From assembly GCA_947258635.1 (NCBI GenBank), contig CAMYJM010000091.1:1-8032 (forward strand): a stretch of DNA of 8,032 nt. The letters are read 5' to 3'. The notes under the pieces were generated by a model that worked only from the letters and a program-made list of their open reading frames with translations, ran no database searches and was not told the DNA's origin. This stretch comes from an uncultured Acidimicrobiaceae bacterium. GTDB lineage: Bacteria > Actinomycetota > Acidimicrobiia > Spongiisociales > UBA5794. A program made the position numbers and the translations under genes. Of the stretch, positions 6,473-8,032 are shown piece after piece (position 1 is the stretch's first letter; each line of letters opens with the position of its first letter).

Positions 6473-8032
6473 ATACTTCACTCTGGCGGGTGGTGGTCGT
6501 ACGTTCGCTACGACGAGGAACAAGATCGCCCCGCGCTCGATCGCGCCCTCCTGCGCCGTGTACTCGACTACGGGCGGCCGTACGGCAAGTGGATCGTGGT
6601 CGTCCTATTGACGATCCTCATCGTCACGGGTCTCAGCCTGGTGCCTCCACTGCTGATGCGCTCTCTCATCGACGGGGCGATTCCCGCCGCGGACCTGGGA
6701 TGGGTGACCCGCCTCGGCCTCGCCATGGTGGCGGTGCCGCTGATCAGTGGCGCCATCGGTGTTCTGCAGCGTTGGGCCTCGGCGTTCATCGGCGAGGGGA
6801 TCATCTTCGATCTGCGCTGCCAGCTGTATGAGCACCTGCAGCGGATGTCGCTCGGCTTCTTCACCTCCACTAGAACCGGAGAGCTGATGAGCCGGCTCAA
6901 CAACGACGTCGTCGGCGCCCAGCAGGCGGTCACCGGAACCGCGGTCACCCTGGTGTCCAACATCATTGCCGTGGTCGCAGTGTTGGTCGTCATGCTCCGT
7001 CTGCAATGGCTGCTCACGCTGCTGGCGGTGGCGATCCTGCCGCTGTTCATCATCGCTTCGCGACGGGTCGGGCGGTTGCTGCGGACGGTGCGTCGCCAGC
7101 AGATGGAACACAACGCTTCGATGAGCGCTCACATGCAGGAGACGTTGAGCGTGTCCGGAGCACTTCTCGTCAAGCTGTTTGCCCGCTCCAGCTATGAAGA
7201 GAACCGCTTCGCAGAGAACGCCGGGCAGGTCCGTGATCTGGGAGTCCGCCAGGCGACCATCGGCCGCTGGTTCTTCATGGCGCTGGGGCTGGCGAGCGCC
7301 ATCGGCACGGCGGCAGTCTTCTGGACCGGTGCCGTGATGGTCATCAACGAACGAGTGAGCATCGGCCCCATCGTCATCAGCGAAGGATTCACCATCGGCA
7401 CGATGGTCGCGCTGACGGCCTATCTCGGCCAGCTGTACGGCCCGCTTTCGGGCCTGTCGAACGCCCGGGTCGAGTTCGCCACATCGCTCGTTTCCTTCGA
7501 GCGGGTCTTTGAGGTGCTCGACCTTCCGCTCGACGTGAGCCAGCCGGAGGATACGGTCGCGATCGAGTCGATGGACGGGGCGATCGAGTTCCGTGATGTC
7601 TCCTTCTCGTACGACGTCGGCAACACGGGGGGCCTGGAGTCCGTGCAGCGCTTCACCTGGGGCGGTATGACAGAGGGGGCAACGGGCGAAGCGGCCGCGA
7701 CCTCGGGCCTGGCGCTGGAGAATGTGTCATTCAGGGTCGAACCGGGCGAGCTGGTGGCACTGGTCGGACCGTCCGGCGCCGGCAAGACGACCACTACGTA
7801 CCTGGTGCCGCGGCTGTACGACGTGACCTCCGGGGCCGTGCTCATCGACGGCCATGATGTCCGCACCTGGAATCTCAACCAGCTGGCCCGCGGCATCGGC
7901 GTCGTCACCCAGGAGTCCTACCTGTTCCACGACACCATCGGCGCCAACCTCAGCTACGCCCGGCAAGACGCCACGATGGAAGAGCTGCGAGCCGCGGCTA
8001 CGGCCGCCAACATCGCCGACTTCATCGATTCC
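6473..8032 (+). CDS. ABC exporter half-transporter (membrane domain fused to ATPase), 3'-truncated
   Basis: 520 codons are visible and the frame runs off the right edge. It encodes a type IV ABC exporter of the multidrug/lipid kind with a six-helix membrane domain. Predicted helices lie at about 40-62, 78-100, 157-178, 180-200, 267-290 and 307-330. RMSLGFFTSTRTGELMSRLN is the typical motif of the first cytoplasmic loop. In the ATPase domain the A-loop Tyr is Y380 (FSYD), Walker A is GPSGAGKTT (432-440, K438) and the Q-loop Gln is Q480 (VVTQESYLF). The signature LSGGQ, Walker B and H-loop would lie beyond the window. Between Y380 and LALENVSF (413-420) are about 32 residues, clearly more than usual. 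The likely start is ATA at 6473, behind a perfect AGGAGG. It yields an N-terminus reading LHSGGWWSYVRYDEEQDRP, whereas the first standard start (GTG 6596) would cut into helix 1. Substrate unknown; the upstream lipoprotein may be co-expressed. Confidence 0.88.
   Translation, partial: MLHSGGWWSYVRYDEEQDRPALDRALLRRVLDYGRPYGKWIVVVLLTILIVTGLSLVPPLLMRSLIDGAIPAADLGWVTRLGLAMVAVPLISGAIGVLQRWASAFIGEGIIFDLRCQLYEHLQRMSLGFFTSTRTGELMSRLNNDVVGAQQAVTGTAVTLVSNIIAVVAVLVVMLRLQWLLTLLAVAILPLFIIASRRVGRLLRTVRRQQMEHNASMSAHMQETLSVSGALLVKLFARSSYEENRFAENAGQVRDLGVRQATIGRWFFMALGLASAIGTAAVFWTGAVMVINERVSIGPIVISEGFTIGTMVALTAYLGQLYGPLSGLSNARVEFATSLVSFERVFEVLDLPLDVSQPEDTVAIESMDGAIEFRDVSFSYDVGNTGGLESVQRFTWGGMTEGATGEAAATSGLALENVSFRVEPGELVALVGPSGAGKTTTTYLVPRLYDVTSGAVLIDGHDVRTWNLNQLARGIGVVTQESYLFHDTIGANLSYARQDATMEELRAAATAANIADFIDS

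Noticed and set aside
6568..7132. Two open frames (-) and short plus-strand frames within the ABC transporter region
   Set aside because: They lie in other frames of a gene with membrane helices, Walker A and Q-loop; their translations are Arg/Ser/His-rich and featureless.
7420..7908. Open frame of 162 codons (-) opposite the ATPase domain
   Set aside because: Antisense shadow of the Walker A region; no motif of its own.

Overview
The window is a compact stretch of GC-rich bacterial chromosome with short intergenic gaps and strong G/C bias at third codon positions. The best guess is an actinobacterium outside the well-studied genera, possibly Acidimicrobiia-like. This rests on the mycobacterial-type SerC, an apparently leaderless GTG-started lipoprotein gene, the actinobacterial style of the LplA-like and ABC-exporter proteins, and the high GC. 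No 16S or other taxonomic marker is present, so the placement is an inference. I see no tRNA, rRNA, IS element, CRISPR array, integrase, phage gene or sizeable repeat.

Layout: (1) 2-196 (+) is the C-terminal end of an unidentified gene. It runs tail-to-tail into serC (201-1322, -), phosphoserine aminotransferase. (2) A 64-bp divergent spacer separates serC from a class I aspartate-type aminotransferase (1387-2613, +). (3) From 5637 down to 2610 on the minus strand lies a probable three-gene operon. In order of transcription it encodes a D-2-hydroxyacid dehydrogenase, an LplA/LipM-type lipoate ligase or octanoyltransferase, and a fusion of type II 3-dehydroquinate dehydratase (AroQ) with an alpha/beta hydrolase. 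Its last stop codon overlaps the stop codon of the aminotransferase. (4) From a 75-bp divergent spacer a small lipoprotein (5713-6411, +) is transcribed. It is followed by an ABC exporter half-transporter (6473 to the window end, +, truncated).

The first five complete genes are all central-metabolism enzymes (serine, aspartate/aromatic amino acids, 2-hydroxyacids, lipoylation, shikimate pathway). The last two are envelope functions. This looks mostly like ordinary core genome, and I do not see a new defence or mobile system. The points most worth a second look are the AroQ-hydrolase fusion, the ABC exporter that appears to start at an ATA codon behind a perfect Shine-Dalgarno sequence, and the roughly 30-residue insertion just after that exporter's A-loop tyrosine.
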